The notes: a model not told the origin generated them from the letters alone. 47,873 nucleotides of DNA from Verrucomicrobiota bacterium (GCA_003219695.1 QHQA01000109.1:1-47873); one strand, 5' to 3'; shown: positions 33,065 through 41,811, counted from the stretch's first letter. A program made the numbers and translations.

Positions 33065-35449
33065 TTACTTCGGTGCGAGCGAGGCGACGATTTTTTCGAA
33101 GCGCGGATCGCCGCGCAGCGGGTCCCAGAATGGATGGAGCTTTAAGACGCCGTAGCTCAGCGCAAACGACGCGACTGGAGCGCGGAGTCCGAGTTCTAGT
33201 TGCTGCATGGCAAGGTCCTTCTCGCCCGTCCATGCCGCGATCAGCGCGAAATACTGGAGCATACGGCTGCCAATGAAGACGTCCTTTTCCATGGGAAGAA
33301 GCTCGATCGCGCGCCGTCCTTGCTTCAAGGCTGCCTCTTTGCGTCCTAAAGCAGCGTCGATCAAGCTCAGAACGCAGAGCGCCGGTCCGTAGTCCGGCTG
33401 CGCCTGCACGATCTTCTCCTGTTGCGCGCGCGCGGCTTCAAATGCAGCCCTTGCTCTTGGCTCGTCTTTCATCATTCGCGCGAGCAGACCTTCGCCGAAG
33501 CTGCGGCTCAGAACGATGTTGTCTTCGTCCCAGCAGGGATTGTCGCTGAGCGCGACCAGGGCCCGCTCGGCCGCAGCCGGATTGCGCTCGGCCAGCGCGC
33601 AAAGAAACCAGCCATCGGCAGCGGTGGCAATGCCGCCAGGGCCTTGCGCTAGGATTGAATCAATTGTCTGGTGGAGCGGACGAGTGTCCGCTTTCCAGAA
33701 GAGCTCAACCTGTGCACGAAAGGTCCTCGTCTCCACATTATCAGGAACGATGGTTAACGCGCGATCCAGCACCGTGATCTCCTCGGCAAAGCGGCGCAGG
33801 AACTGATAACTGATCGCGAGCTGTTGCAGCGTCTGAAAGTTGCGCGGATCAACTTCAATCGCGCGCTCCAGATTGCGCAGCCCTTCCTCCTGTTGGCCGC
33901 GGCGGCGCAAAATGTAGCCGGTCAATTCGAAGATGCGCGGATCATTCGGTAACGCGCGCCGCGCTGTCTCCAGTTCGCCGAGGGCACCGGCGTAGTCGCG
34001 CAGTCCGTAATACAGATATTCCGCCCGCGCCAAATGAGTTTCTCCAGCATCTGGCCGCAGCCGTGTCGCGGCTTGGACAGCAGCTTCGGCTCGGGCGAGT
34101 CGGGCAGGAGTATGATCCACTCCATAGACCCTTTCGTGCGCATTGGCCAGCTGGCAGTACGCGTCGAAAAATGATGGGTCGCGCTTCACTGCCTCCTCTA
34201 GAAGGTCGACTACCTGACGCACGTCTTGCTCGCCAGTGACACTGAAACCTTTTGTGAGGAGAAGAGTTTTGGCGCGGCTGTAAAGATCGAATGCCGTCAC
34301 ATCCGACGTGGGCGGTTTCTCGATTGCGGCCTTCTCGTTAGGCGAAAGTTTCGCCTGAAGCTGATCGGCAATCGCTTTCGCGATTTCGCTTTGGATCGCG
34401 AAAACATCCGCCAGATCACGATCGTAAGTTTGCGCCCAGAGATGCGCGTCATTGTGCGCGTCGATCAACTGCGCATTCACCCGCACGCGATTGGCGACGC
34501 GCTGAACGCTGCCCTCGACCAGTTGCGCGACCCCGAGTTGTTGCCCGATCTCGCGCAGATTGCGCGGCGCACCGCTCTTATATTGCATCACGCTCGTCCG
34601 GCTGATCACTTTCAGGTCCGCGATCTTCGCCAGGTCCGTCAGAATTTCATCCTGGATGCCGTCGGCAAAGTAGGCGTTGGCTTTTTCTTCGCTTCGATTT
34701 TCAAAGGGTAAGACAGCGATCGATTTTTCCGGAATTACTGATGCGGGCGCAGTGAGAGTCGATCCCACGCGATAACGAGGAAACGTTGTGATCTCAGCAA
34801 CGACTACCGCCAGCGCCAGCAACACTGCCGCGATTGCCGCCCAGCGCAGATGCGTCCGGCGTTTCCGCACGGTCTCGAATTTCCGCGGCAGCTTCGCATT
34901 GCCGAATTGATCGTCGTAGAGGTTCACGACCGAGACGCGCACGCCATGCTTCACTTCGCACGAACCAAGGTCGTGCAAGAGCGGTCGCCACCTCTGGTAT
35001 TCTTCTAGATCTTCAGCGACGTGTTTGGAGAGAAGAATGTGCCCGGCGTCGCCGCAATCCATCACCCGCTGCGCCATGTTAAGGCCAGCGCCCGCGAGAT
35101 TGGTCCCTTCGTTTACATCGACCATCCCGCCAACTGGCCCGCTGTGGATTCCCATCCGAAGTTGTAGGCGAGAGTGTTCCTTGAGAGCGCGACTGATCTC
35201 CACCGCGCATTGCACAGGCGCTTCCGGACTCGTGTAAAATGCCAGCGCCATCCCGTCGCCAGTTGGGATCCTAGTCAAACGGTTCACAGCTTCGGCTCGT
35301 TGAAATTGTTCGGACGCGCGAACGATCCGGGTTAGTTCGTTGAGGGCCGCGTGCTGGTCGTTAATCGAAAGCTTTGAATAACCGACGATGTCGGTGAACA
35401 AAACATGCGCGATCTTCAGCTGAATTTCCTTTTTAATTTCAGCCGACAT
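33065..35449 (-). CDS. Class III cyclase-TolB-TPR chimera (array member 1)
   Basis: 794 residues from ATG 35449. The first 270 residues are nearly identical to members 2, 3 and 5 (Asp20 in LFTDIVGYS, Asp65 in IPTGDGMALAF, LNMAQR with Asn124/Arg128, TM at about 203-222, SIAVLPFENRS). After GIQDEILT (near 34640) the sequence switches to a different TolB/TPR lineage: DLAKIADLKVISRTSVMQYK, GAPRNLREIGQQLGVAQLVE, then TPRs of another type (DPSFFDAYCQLANAHERVYG). It ends LHPFWDPLRGDPRFEKIVAS. The join falls inside the TolB-like domain, so this is a recombinant of two family lines. It is the promoter-proximal gene of the array. Confidence 0.85.
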   Translation of the reverse strand: MSAEIKKEIQLKIAHVLFTDIVGYSKLSINDQHAALNELTRIVRASEQFQRAEAVNRLTRIPTGDGMALAFYTSPEAPVQCAVEISRALKEHSRLQLRMGIHSGPVGGMVDVNEGTNLAGAGLNMAQRVMDCGDAGHILLSKHVAEDLEEYQRWRPLLHDLGSCEVKHGVRVSVVNLYDDQFGNAKLPRKFETVRKRRTHLRWAAIAAVLLALAVVVAEITTFPRYRVGSTLTAPASVIPEKSIAVLPFENRSEEKANAYFADGIQDEILTDLAKIADLKVISRTSVMQYKSGAPRNLREIGQQLGVAQLVEGSVQRVANRVRVNAQLIDAHNDAHLWAQTYDRDLADVFAIQSEIAKAIADQLQAKLSPNEKAAIEKPPTSDVTAFDLYSRAKTLLLTKGFSVTGEQDVRQVVDLLEEAVKRDPSFFDAYCQLANAHERVYGVDHTPARLARAEAAVQAATRLRPDAGETHLARAEYLYYGLRDYAGALGELETARRALPNDPRIFELTGYILRRRGQQEEGLRNLERAIEVDPRNFQTLQQLAISYQFLRRFAEEITVLDRALTIVPDNVETRTFRAQVELFWKADTRPLHQTIDSILAQGPGGIATAADGWFLCALAERNPAAAERALVALSDNPCWDEDNIVLSRSFGEGLLARMMKDEPRARAAFEAARAQQEKIVQAQPDYGPALCVLSLIDAALGRKEAALKQGRRAIELLPMEKDVFIGSRMLQYFALIAAWTGEKDLAMQQLELGLRAPVASFALSYGVLKLHPFWDPLRGDPRFEKIVASLAPK

Positions 35450-35468
35450 GTTCCAATGCAGACTTTGA

Positions 35469-35899
35469 ATCGCCGCAAATCATCTCATTTTTCCCGGCTT
35501 CGTCGAGCAGATAAGATTGGCGAGCAACAAAAGGAGCATCGGTGCCGCCGCATGGTTACAAAATCCGGCCGGCAAGACAATATGGACCGCCATCGGATTC
35601 GTTTCGATGTTTTTGTTGGCACTCAAGCCGGTTTTTCCGTTAACAGAGAAACGCATTAAGAAAGAACGCTTGCTAATAAGCTATCGAATCCTTGAGCACG
35701 ATCTCGATTGTATCGCATCGGAATCCGTGAGCGCAGTGCTTATGACGATCAGGCCAAACGTGAATTCCGAAGCGCATTGGCGCGAAAAGCAGAGCTCGTT
35801 TTGCATGGCGAGGGCACGTGCCCAAGGAGAATCCGCGCCAAATCTCAGGCGGAAGTACTTCAAGAGTTGCCGGAGTCCGATTTTTACATACCAAATTAG
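35469..35899 (+). pseudogene. N-truncated, frameshifted small membrane-protein relic (SLATT/DUF4231-like)
   Basis: The frame opens after a stop at 35466, without a proper start, as FVEQIRLASNKRSIGAAAWL, then a TM helix TIWTAIGFVSMFLLALKPVF and TEKRIKKERLLISYRILEHD. Near 35690-35710 the similarity moves to another frame, which gives RERSAYDDQAKREFRSALAR and ends QAEVLQELPESDFYIPN at 35899. A TM hairpin half followed by a charged helix and a final LPxxxFY-like motif resembles SLATT-type two-TM proteins; this is a recollection-based match, not a search. The missing N-terminal half coincides with the start of the divergent cyclase array. Confidence 0.5.
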
Positions 35900-35901
35900 A
35901 C

Positions 35902-36033
35902 ATGCCGGAGGAACCAGAACGCCCTCCTTCGCCTCCTCCGCGGCCCCCGCCACCGACACGACCCGCACGGAAAAGCGAACCAAGTCCGCTAACTGAACAT
36001 ATTGAGCCGGACCGCCCTTGGCCTCGGCGCTAA
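35902..36033 (+). CDS. Small proline-rich hypothetical protein
   Basis: 43 residues starting MPEEPERPPSPPPRPPPPTR and ending IEPDRPWPRR. It begins two bases after the stop of the membrane-protein relic, so it may have been its partner. It is very rich in Pro and Arg, with no known domain. No clear ribosome site is seen. It could be a remnant. Confidence 0.3.
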   Translation: MPEEPERPPSPPPRPPPPTRPARKSEPSPLTEHIEPDRPWPRR

Positions 36034-36056
36034 ATCGGCAAACGGGGCGCTTGCCC

Positions 36057-36244
36057 TACAATTTCTGATCTTTGAGCAGTGCGCGCAGTTTCAATCGTAG
36101 CGCCTTCAGCCGAACGAAGCCCGTAGCGTCACTCTGGTCGAACACGGAAGGCGTCGCCTTCCATTGTGGCGATCGTTGGATCGTAAAGATTCTTCGGACT
36201 TTTACGGCCGGCGACGATGATGTTGTCTTTCTGCTCCCCTTGCC
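36057..36244 (-). pseudogene. argG: 3' end relic of argininosuccinate synthase gene (copy b)
   Basis: The minus strand reads DNIIVAGRKSPKNLYDPTIA then TMEGD. After a frameshift it continues FDQSDATGFVRLKALRLKLR and ALLKDQKL before a stop. This follows the C-terminal ArgG pattern (KGNIIVAGRKSP, SLY, DAxGFIxLxxLxLKxRALL). Only the last 55 or so residues are present and they are out of frame with each other, so it is a dead fragment. It lies just downstream of the secreted-protein gene. Confidence 0.62.
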
Positions 36245-36251
36245 TGAATGA

Positions 36252-38570
36252 CTATCTCAACGAGACATCGTCTATGCGGAAGGTTGTTGAGAGCGAATAA
36301 TCGGTCGTACAGCGGAATTGCAGTCGTATAGTCTGCCCCTTGTAAGCAGCAAGGCTAAACGATTTCTGTGAGTAGTTGCCAGGCGTGGTTTTGTTCTTGT
36401 TGCTGTACGTCGCGAGGGTTTGAAGCAATGTGCCACTGGTGTTGCGGACCTCGACGTACAAGAAATCGTACGCCGTTGTGGTACCCTCTTGCGAACTGCA
36501 GTTGAACCAGAAAGTCAGACTTCCCGAGGCCGTCGTGGGAATCGTGACTGTTTGGTAAGTCTGTCCAGACACATTGTTATTCACACCGAAATAAATGTAA
36601 CCGGTCCCGCCGTGAGGATAGTTGCCGTTGTTGGTGTAAAAGGCGCCGGAACCAGACATAACCCAAGGCGACACGCTGCCTTCAAATCCACCATTTACGA
36701 TCAATTCAGTCGGCGTTGCTGTTGGAGTGGCTGTTGGTGTTGCAGTAGCCGTGGCCGTAGCGGTGGGCGTAGCCGTAGCTGTTGGTGTAGCCGTAGGCGT
36801 CGCAGTCGGAGTCGCGGCTGATGTTGCAGTTGGTGTTGCTGTTGCTGTTGCTGTTGCGGTGGCTGTCGGTGTTGGGGTCGGAGTTGCGCTGCCGGTTGCC
36901 AGCTTGAAACTGCCAATGCGGGTGCGCCAGTTAAACGAGGTGGTCGAAGAATAGTATTCATTGGTGTACCAGAACGTCGTGTCGTCCACGGGATCGATTG
37001 ACAACGCGCTGTAATCCCCCCAGCGATTGCCGCTGCCGGTTTGGCTGCCAGCGCCATCATAAAGATGGGCTTCGCCCTGGGCTAAAGTGTTCAGCGGATC
37101 TGTCGCCAATCGTCCGGCATAACGAAGCTGGGGATGAATACTCGAGCTTGAAGCGCTGAAGCCGACCGCGAGATTCCCCTGTCCGTCCATGGCCGCGCTT
37201 CCCATCCAGCGCCAGGTTGTGTCCGGCTGGTAAGTGCTCTCCTGATAGACAGTAACCGGTCCGGAAGTCACGTTGCGTAGTTCAAACCAGCGCACACCTG
37301 CGACACTGCCAGAGCTTACGGTGTAGTTTCCCACGACGGATTCGTGGTCGCCAAAATTGCGATAAGCCAGGCGAAACATCAAACGATCCCCGATCCCGTC
37401 GAGATAATTTGAGCTAGTGACTCCATTTTGAGGCACACAGGCGCGAGTCGTACGACAAAGGGCGGTGAAACCAGCCGCCGCCGGAGTGGCAAACGTCGTA
37501 AAGGTTGAATTTGCAGGAGTAACAAAATCCACATGGAAATGATATGAAGTGTAGTTTGGGCTACTGGCTTGACCGGGGAATCCTACGAAAGTGTTCGGAG
37601 CGCCAGTTGGCGGTAACGTCGGCCCATCGAGATCTGCGGGTAGAAACGGATCGACCGATCCACCGAGGGGTCCGACCGGACTGATAAAGGTAGCAGCTTG
37701 CCCGGCCAGCATCTTCGTGCGATCAAAGGCGAAAGGTTGAGGACCGAGATAGGTTGTGCCTGACGAGTTGAACACGTTCATGCTCATGTAATAGGCATCG
37801 GGCCACACGCTAAGGTGAGGATAATCAAAGAAATTCGACCCGAGGTGGAATCCGTAGCGGTAATAGCTGCCCGTGGCATCTGAAGTAGTAGAGATGGCCA
37901 CGCACTCGTCAGTTGTCGTGCTGACACCAGCAAACTGACTTATGAGCCAGCGGTTCGCCAGATGATCGTAGAGCACGACCGGATCACCGCTTCCGTTGTT
38001 TTGGCAGACACCACCGAAACCACTCCAAATGGAAGAAATGCTATTGGGTCCCAGAACTGAATTGCCGGTGGCCTTATCAAAGACCTGGTAAGCTTCGTTG
38101 ACGATTTGCACATACTGCGTTAGCCCGACGGCGCCGTTAGGGTCAGGCGGTGCGCAGCTACAGCCCACGCCCGGAAAGGGAATGCCGTCGAATGTGCGGA
38201 TGGGAACAGGTATGTTCACCCCCTGAAATCCGAAGGCTGAGACCTGCGCGTTTTGGACCACTGGATCAAAACTGTCCACGTGGCGATAAGGTATTTTCGG
38301 GTTTTCATTCGCCTCTCGGTCAGCTCCGCGCCTAAAATCGGACTCGTTCCAGGGAGGCATCTCGCGCAGTGGTGGGGAAACATCGTTGTGATAGGAGGCG
38401 CCCACTTGGACAGAATCGGCGTCAGCCTTGCCTGCCCCCTGGGCCAGAGATTTAGTACCGAATGAGCCACTGATCGCGAGCAGCGCCAGAAAAAGGCTGA
38501 TCAAACACAACAGGCAAGCGAGAAGACGCGAAAGAGAGAACGCAGATTTCCGGGGGGTTACTTTTTTCAT
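36252..38570 (-). CDS. Secreted protein: N-terminal propeller-like domain, Thr/Pro/Ala linker, C-terminal jelly-roll-like domain
   Basis: 772 residues from ATG 38570, with TCCTCC (GGAGGA on the coding strand) at 38578-38583. A signal peptide (basic MKKVTPRKSAF, hydrophobic 14-36, then SLAQG) leads to a large extracellular region (about 90-545). Its repeats resemble a beta-propeller (DPNGAVGLTQYVQIVNEAYQ, GDPVVLYDHLANRWLISQF, DYPHLSVWPDAYYMSMNVF, LDGIGDRLMFRLAYRNFGDH). A linker of about 60 residues made only of Thr, Pro, Ala and Ser follows (about 553-615). The C-terminal domain (LIVNGGFEGSVSPW, FRIDDVSLR) resembles carbohydrate-binding or MAM-like jelly rolls. The role may be surface adhesion or polymer binding (inference). 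Fragments resembling argG ends lie on both sides. Confidence 0.78.
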   Translation of the reverse strand: MKKVTPRKSAFSLSRLLACLLCLISLFLALLAISGSFGTKSLAQGAGKADADSVQVGASYHNDVSPPLREMPPWNESDFRRGADREANENPKIPYRHVDSFDPVVQNAQVSAFGFQGVNIPVPIRTFDGIPFPGVGCSCAPPDPNGAVGLTQYVQIVNEAYQVFDKATGNSVLGPNSISSIWSGFGGVCQNNGSGDPVVLYDHLANRWLISQFAGVSTTTDECVAISTTSDATGSYYRYGFHLGSNFFDYPHLSVWPDAYYMSMNVFNSSGTTYLGPQPFAFDRTKMLAGQAATFISPVGPLGGSVDPFLPADLDGPTLPPTGAPNTFVGFPGQASSPNYTSYHFHVDFVTPANSTFTTFATPAAAGFTALCRTTRACVPQNGVTSSNYLDGIGDRLMFRLAYRNFGDHESVVGNYTVSSGSVAGVRWFELRNVTSGPVTVYQESTYQPDTTWRWMGSAAMDGQGNLAVGFSASSSSIHPQLRYAGRLATDPLNTLAQGEAHLYDGAGSQTGSGNRWGDYSALSIDPVDDTTFWYTNEYYSSTTSFNWRTRIGSFKLATGSATPTPTPTATATATATATPTATSAATPTATPTATPTATATPTATATATATPTATPTATPTELIVNGGFEGSVSPWVMSGSGAFYTNNGNYPHGGTGYIYFGVNNNVSGQTYQTVTIPTTASGSLTFWFNCSSQEGTTTAYDFLYVEVRNTSGTLLQTLATYSNKNKTTPGNYSQKSFSLAAYKGQTIRLQFRCTTDYSLSTTFRIDDVSLR
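36709..36892. repeat. Low-complexity Thr-Pro/Thr-Ala coding minisatellite
   Basis: On the plus strand it is built of six-base units such as GTTGCT, GTTGGT, GTGGCT and GTAGCC, encoding alternating Thr-Ala and Thr-Pro on the minus strand. It forms the linker of the secreted protein and is the kind of tract that changes length by slippage. Plus-strand frames through it (for example 36727-36954) are artefacts of the repeat. Confidence 0.8.
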
Positions 38571-38699
38571 ATTATTTCCTCCATTTTGTTAGCCGACTTT
38601 TGCGGCAATGCTACGGAGGTCCGCCCGCGGTTGCCAAACTTTATTTCATTATTTTTTTGTAATGTTTCGGCACCAGACCGGGGCGTTGAGCCGGATCAA

Positions 38700-38850
38700 C
38701 GCAGTCACATCGCTGTGGCCAGATACCAAAGCGCGGCCTCCATCGTCTCGATCCTTGCATCATAAGGGCTCCCCCCGGGCTTTTGCGGCTGGCGACGACG
38801 ATGTTGCCTTTGTAGAAATTGGGCGCATAAGAAACCAGGCGAAAAATAGG
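38700..38850 (-). pseudogene. argG: 3'-proximal relic of argininosuccinate synthase gene (copy a)
   Basis: The minus strand reads NFYKGNIVVASRKSPG, then after a one-base shift YDARIETMEAALWYLATAM and a stop. The first part matches the KGNIVVAxRKSP segment of ArgG and also the relic at 36057-36244. It lies between the start of the secreted-protein gene and the divergent PLD gene. Only this short stretch is recognisable. Confidence 0.52.
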
Positions 38851-38876
38851 AAGTTTTCAGACATCAGGAGGTGAAG

Positions 38877-40613
38877 ATGTTTCAAGAATCTTCGAAAAAC
38901 GGTTTCTCGTTCAAGGTTTACCAGGGGGCGCAGATGAGTCTGCTGACGATGGACTTTGCCCAGCAGCCCGCGGCGGGCAGCTTCGCGGGTTTCACGCTGG
39001 AGTACACCGGCCCGAACTCGCCCCGAACGCCGATCAAAAATCTGCTCAATTTCGCTGGCACCGACACGATCACGTCATCGGTCGATTCGCCATTTCAGGC
39101 ATTCAAATGGGTGCACTTCCCAGGCAGCTATTCACAAAATCCAGTGCCCTTCGGCAATTGGGATTACCACGCCACGCCGCGGTTCTTCGATGTCAATCGA
39201 AAGCTCCTCCAGCTCGACGCTGGCAGGACCATCACGGTTACGATTCCGGTCGGTGATTTTTCGAAAGGCGGCCTCCAGATTGGTTTTACCCGAGCGTTTC
39301 TGAAATCCCAAGCCTACGCCACTCACTACGGCGCCGAGACAAAACTCAAACCCGCGGGCGACTGGCTTTTCGACACGATGAAGAAGGCCGGAGCAAAGAA
39401 CGGTCGTGATTTCACTTACGAAGACATGTACGTTTGGCTCGGCTACACAGCTCGACGCCAGGTTTACGAAATGCTCGACCAGGCATTGAATGACAACACT
39501 GTTGAGGTCGAGATGTTCGCCTACGATTTCAACGATCCCGTCGTCGCCCAGCGATGTCTCGATCTTGCTGCCGCGGGCCGGATCAGAATGATTCTCGATA
39601 ATGCCGCCCTCCACACGACGCAGGCTGGAAAGCCCACAACGGAAGAAGACGATTTCGAGGCCAGATTCAACGCTGTTGCCGCTGCGGGTGCTGAACTCTT
39701 CCGCTGCCGCTTCGGACGCTATTCGCACTGCAAGATTATCATCCTGAAAAAGAACGGCGCTGCATTTCGCGTCCTGACCGGCTCGACCAATTTTGCAATC
39801 ACCGGTCTCTGCGTGAACGCAAACCATGTCCTGCTTTTCGATCGGCCAAGCGTCGCAAAGTACTACTCCGATGTTTTCAATAACATCTGGCAAGTCGGTA
39901 AAGCCGAACCTTTCCGGACCACAGATTTCTCAACCAAGACAAAAAAATTCACGGATGCTGGGTTCCCGCATACCGAGGTCAACTTCTCGCCACACGATGA
40001 CGCACGCGCAGCCACGATTCTCGACCAGATTACGGAGCAGATACAGAAGCCTTCGACAAAGAGCGTCCTCTTTGCCGTGATGGAAATGGGCGATACCAGT
40101 ACCGGAACGCTCATCCGGGCGCTCCGCGACCTGCACAAGAACGATTCGATCTACACATACGGCGTCACGGACAATTCGAGCGGTGACATTTCACTCTATA
40201 AACCCGGCCGCAAAAACGGCCTGTTGATCGACGCCTCGCAGGCCAAACGCGAACTTCCACCGCCTTTCAAGACTGAGGCCTCGCTGCCCGGGCACGCTAT
40301 CCATCACAAATTCGTGATCACGAATTTCAATCGCTCGACGGCTCGCGTTTGGTGCGGTTCCTCTAACCTCGCCCTCGGCGGCGAAGAAGATAACGGCGAC
40401 AACCTGATCTGCATAAAAGATCAGGACGTCGCCACCGCTTTCGCTATCGAAGCGATGCGTCTGACGGACCATTACAACTTCCGGTCGGTCCGTGAAGTTG
40501 ATATCGGCCCGCCAAACAAAACGCCGAAGAAGCTCGACGACACCGGCACTTGGGTAAACAAATTCTTCGATCAGGACGACATCAGGTGCGTCGAAAGGAA
40601 GATATTGGCCTGA
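38877..40613 (+). CDS. Phospholipase D-like (HKD superfamily) protein
   Basis: 578 residues from ATG 38877, which has AGGAGG at 38866-38871; the GTG at 38871 overlaps that site and is rejected. Two HKD-like motifs are present: RYSHCKIIIL (His284, Lys286) with GSTNF after it, and AIHHKFVITN (His476, Lys478) with GSSNLALGGEE. In both, the Asp of HxKx4D is replaced (Lys and Asn). His and Lys, the nucleophile and phosphate-binding residues, remain, so activity is possible. The first 170 residues look like a beta-rich N-terminal domain. There is no signal peptide. The substrate could be phospholipid or nucleic acid; nothing nearby decides. Confidence 0.82.
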   Translation: MFQESSKNGFSFKVYQGAQMSLLTMDFAQQPAAGSFAGFTLEYTGPNSPRTPIKNLLNFAGTDTITSSVDSPFQAFKWVHFPGSYSQNPVPFGNWDYHATPRFFDVNRKLLQLDAGRTITVTIPVGDFSKGGLQIGFTRAFLKSQAYATHYGAETKLKPAGDWLFDTMKKAGAKNGRDFTYEDMYVWLGYTARRQVYEMLDQALNDNTVEVEMFAYDFNDPVVAQRCLDLAAAGRIRMILDNAALHTTQAGKPTTEEDDFEARFNAVAAAGAELFRCRFGRYSHCKIIILKKNGAAFRVLTGSTNFAITGLCVNANHVLLFDRPSVAKYYSDVFNNIWQVGKAEPFRTTDFSTKTKKFTDAGFPHTEVNFSPHDDARAATILDQITEQIQKPSTKSVLFAVMEMGDTSTGTLIRALRDLHKNDSIYTYGVTDNSSGDISLYKPGRKNGLLIDASQAKRELPPPFKTEASLPGHAIHHKFVITNFNRSTARVWCGSSNLALGGEEDNGDNLICIKDQDVATAFAIEAMRLTDHYNFRSVREVDIGPPNKTPKKLDDTGTWVNKFFDQDDIRCVERKILA

Positions 40614-40817
40614 ACGGATTTGTTACTCTGAGCGACCGCCACCGGTGATTGAACTCAACAAGAAGATATCAACCAGGTAGATTCGTGCCCGACGACGAGA
40701 GGCAGCAACGCGTGCTTGCAGCACCCCGCGTTCCGGCGAAAGCCAGAAGCCATTGTAAACTAACTCGCTGCATTTCCGAAATGAGCGTGTCGCTCGAACT
40801 GGATTCACAGAGCGCCG

Positions 40818-41756
40818 TCACAATCGCGGTGGCAGGTGAATGGTCGCGATCATGCAGCGCGCGCTCCCACCGCCAAGTTCAATGGTAGGGAGTTCAAGCG
40901 GTACGAGTCGCGAGTAGCGGCTCAATGTTTCGCGTTGGTCCTCAGCCAAGGCTCGATCGGCGCGGCTGGAAAGCACCAGCATTTTCGCTCCATCCTTATT
41001 GTGTAGTTCAATGGCATTGCCGGCGAAATTCGCGATCTGACCTGCCGATAACTCCACGATCTCCTTTCCGGTCTTCTCCAAGCGCGCTCGCACCTGTTGC
41101 CGCTCGGCTTTGTTCCGAATCATCTCCCAACCAACCATCGCGAAGGCCGTGCCGATACACATCATCACATTGGTGTGATAGACCGGCTGGCCATTAGATC
41201 CGATGCTAGTGAAAGTGACTGGCTCGTAGGCGAAATCGTCGGCAAAACGCTGGATCACCTTCGGGTTGGAGCGATTTGAGAGCGAGACGTACGCAATCTT
41301 GTTCAGGTGATCGAGCACAAGACTGCCTGTGCCTTCGAGGCAACAGCCTTCATCCTCGAACGCCGAGTAATCGATCACTTCAGTGACCCGATAGTGCTTA
41401 CGCAGTTCCTCGACGATATCCTGCCGGCGCTCGCGTCGCCGCAGGGCTGAATACATCGGAAAAAGGGCGATGCGCCCATCGTGATGCGTCGAGATCCAGT
41501 TGTTGGGGAAAACCGCGTCTGGTTTTTCCGGCTCAGCTGTGTCTTCAAAGACATGCACGTTTACCCCGGCAGCGCGCAGCATCTGCACGGCTGCGTCGAA
41601 TTCTTTTCTCGCCGCCAGCGTCAACGCATCTGGGCCGCGACCGGCATCACGCTGGAATGCATTGTCTGCCGCCGTTTCCGGATTGGGATAAAACCGGCCG
41701 GGGCGGATCATCAGCACCGAGTCGGTGCTTTGCGTGTGCGCGGCAGTTTGTGTCAT
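40818..41756 (-). CDS. ctlX: CtlX-type amidinotransferase-family hydrolase
   Basis: 312 residues from ATG 41756 (MTQTAAHTQSTDSVLMIRPG). A longer frame to 41852 runs into an argG relic and is rejected. Family signatures are MIRPGRFYPNPETAADNAFQ, AVFPNNWISTHHDGRIALFP, LEGTGSLVLDH and VYHTNVMMCIG. The nucleophile is Cys301 in GGGSARCMIA. These match the citrulline/dimethylarginine hydrolase branch of the amidinotransferase fold (CtlX). The exact substrate is not fixed by sequence. It lies in a stretch containing relics of argG, also an arginine/citrulline-pathway gene, which may be coincidence. Confidence 0.85.
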   Translation of the reverse strand: MTQTAAHTQSTDSVLMIRPGRFYPNPETAADNAFQRDAGRGPDALTLAARKEFDAAVQMLRAAGVNVHVFEDTAEPEKPDAVFPNNWISTHHDGRIALFPMYSALRRRERRQDIVEELRKHYRVTEVIDYSAFEDEGCCLEGTGSLVLDHLNKIAYVSLSNRSNPKVIQRFADDFAYEPVTFTSIGSNGQPVYHTNVMMCIGTAFAMVGWEMIRNKAERQQVRARLEKTGKEIVELSAGQIANFAGNAIELHNKDGAKMLVLSSRADRALAEDQRETLSRYSRLVPLELPTIELGGGSARCMIATIHLPPRL

Positions 41757-41811
41757 TGAGCAGCTGCATACTAGCCCACTTGCCCGGATGTCGCATGAGC
41801 CAGCAGAGAAC

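Noticed and set aside
19460-35449. Calling the cyclase array an anti-phage signalling system of the CBASS or Pycsar type
   Set aside because: No adjacent cyclic-nucleotide-binding effector, CD-NTase or nuclease is seen; the domain plan with TM, TolB and TPR suggests envelope sensing. Only a broken membrane-protein relic and a VapBC pair adjoin it.
36727-36954. Plus-strand Val/Ala-Val/Gly-rich frame
   Set aside because: It is the reverse reading of the Thr/Pro/Ala minisatellite of the secreted protein.
40614-40817. 61-codon minus-strand frame between the PLD and ctlX genes
   Set aside because: No motif, ribosome site or recognisable similarity; treated as non-coding.
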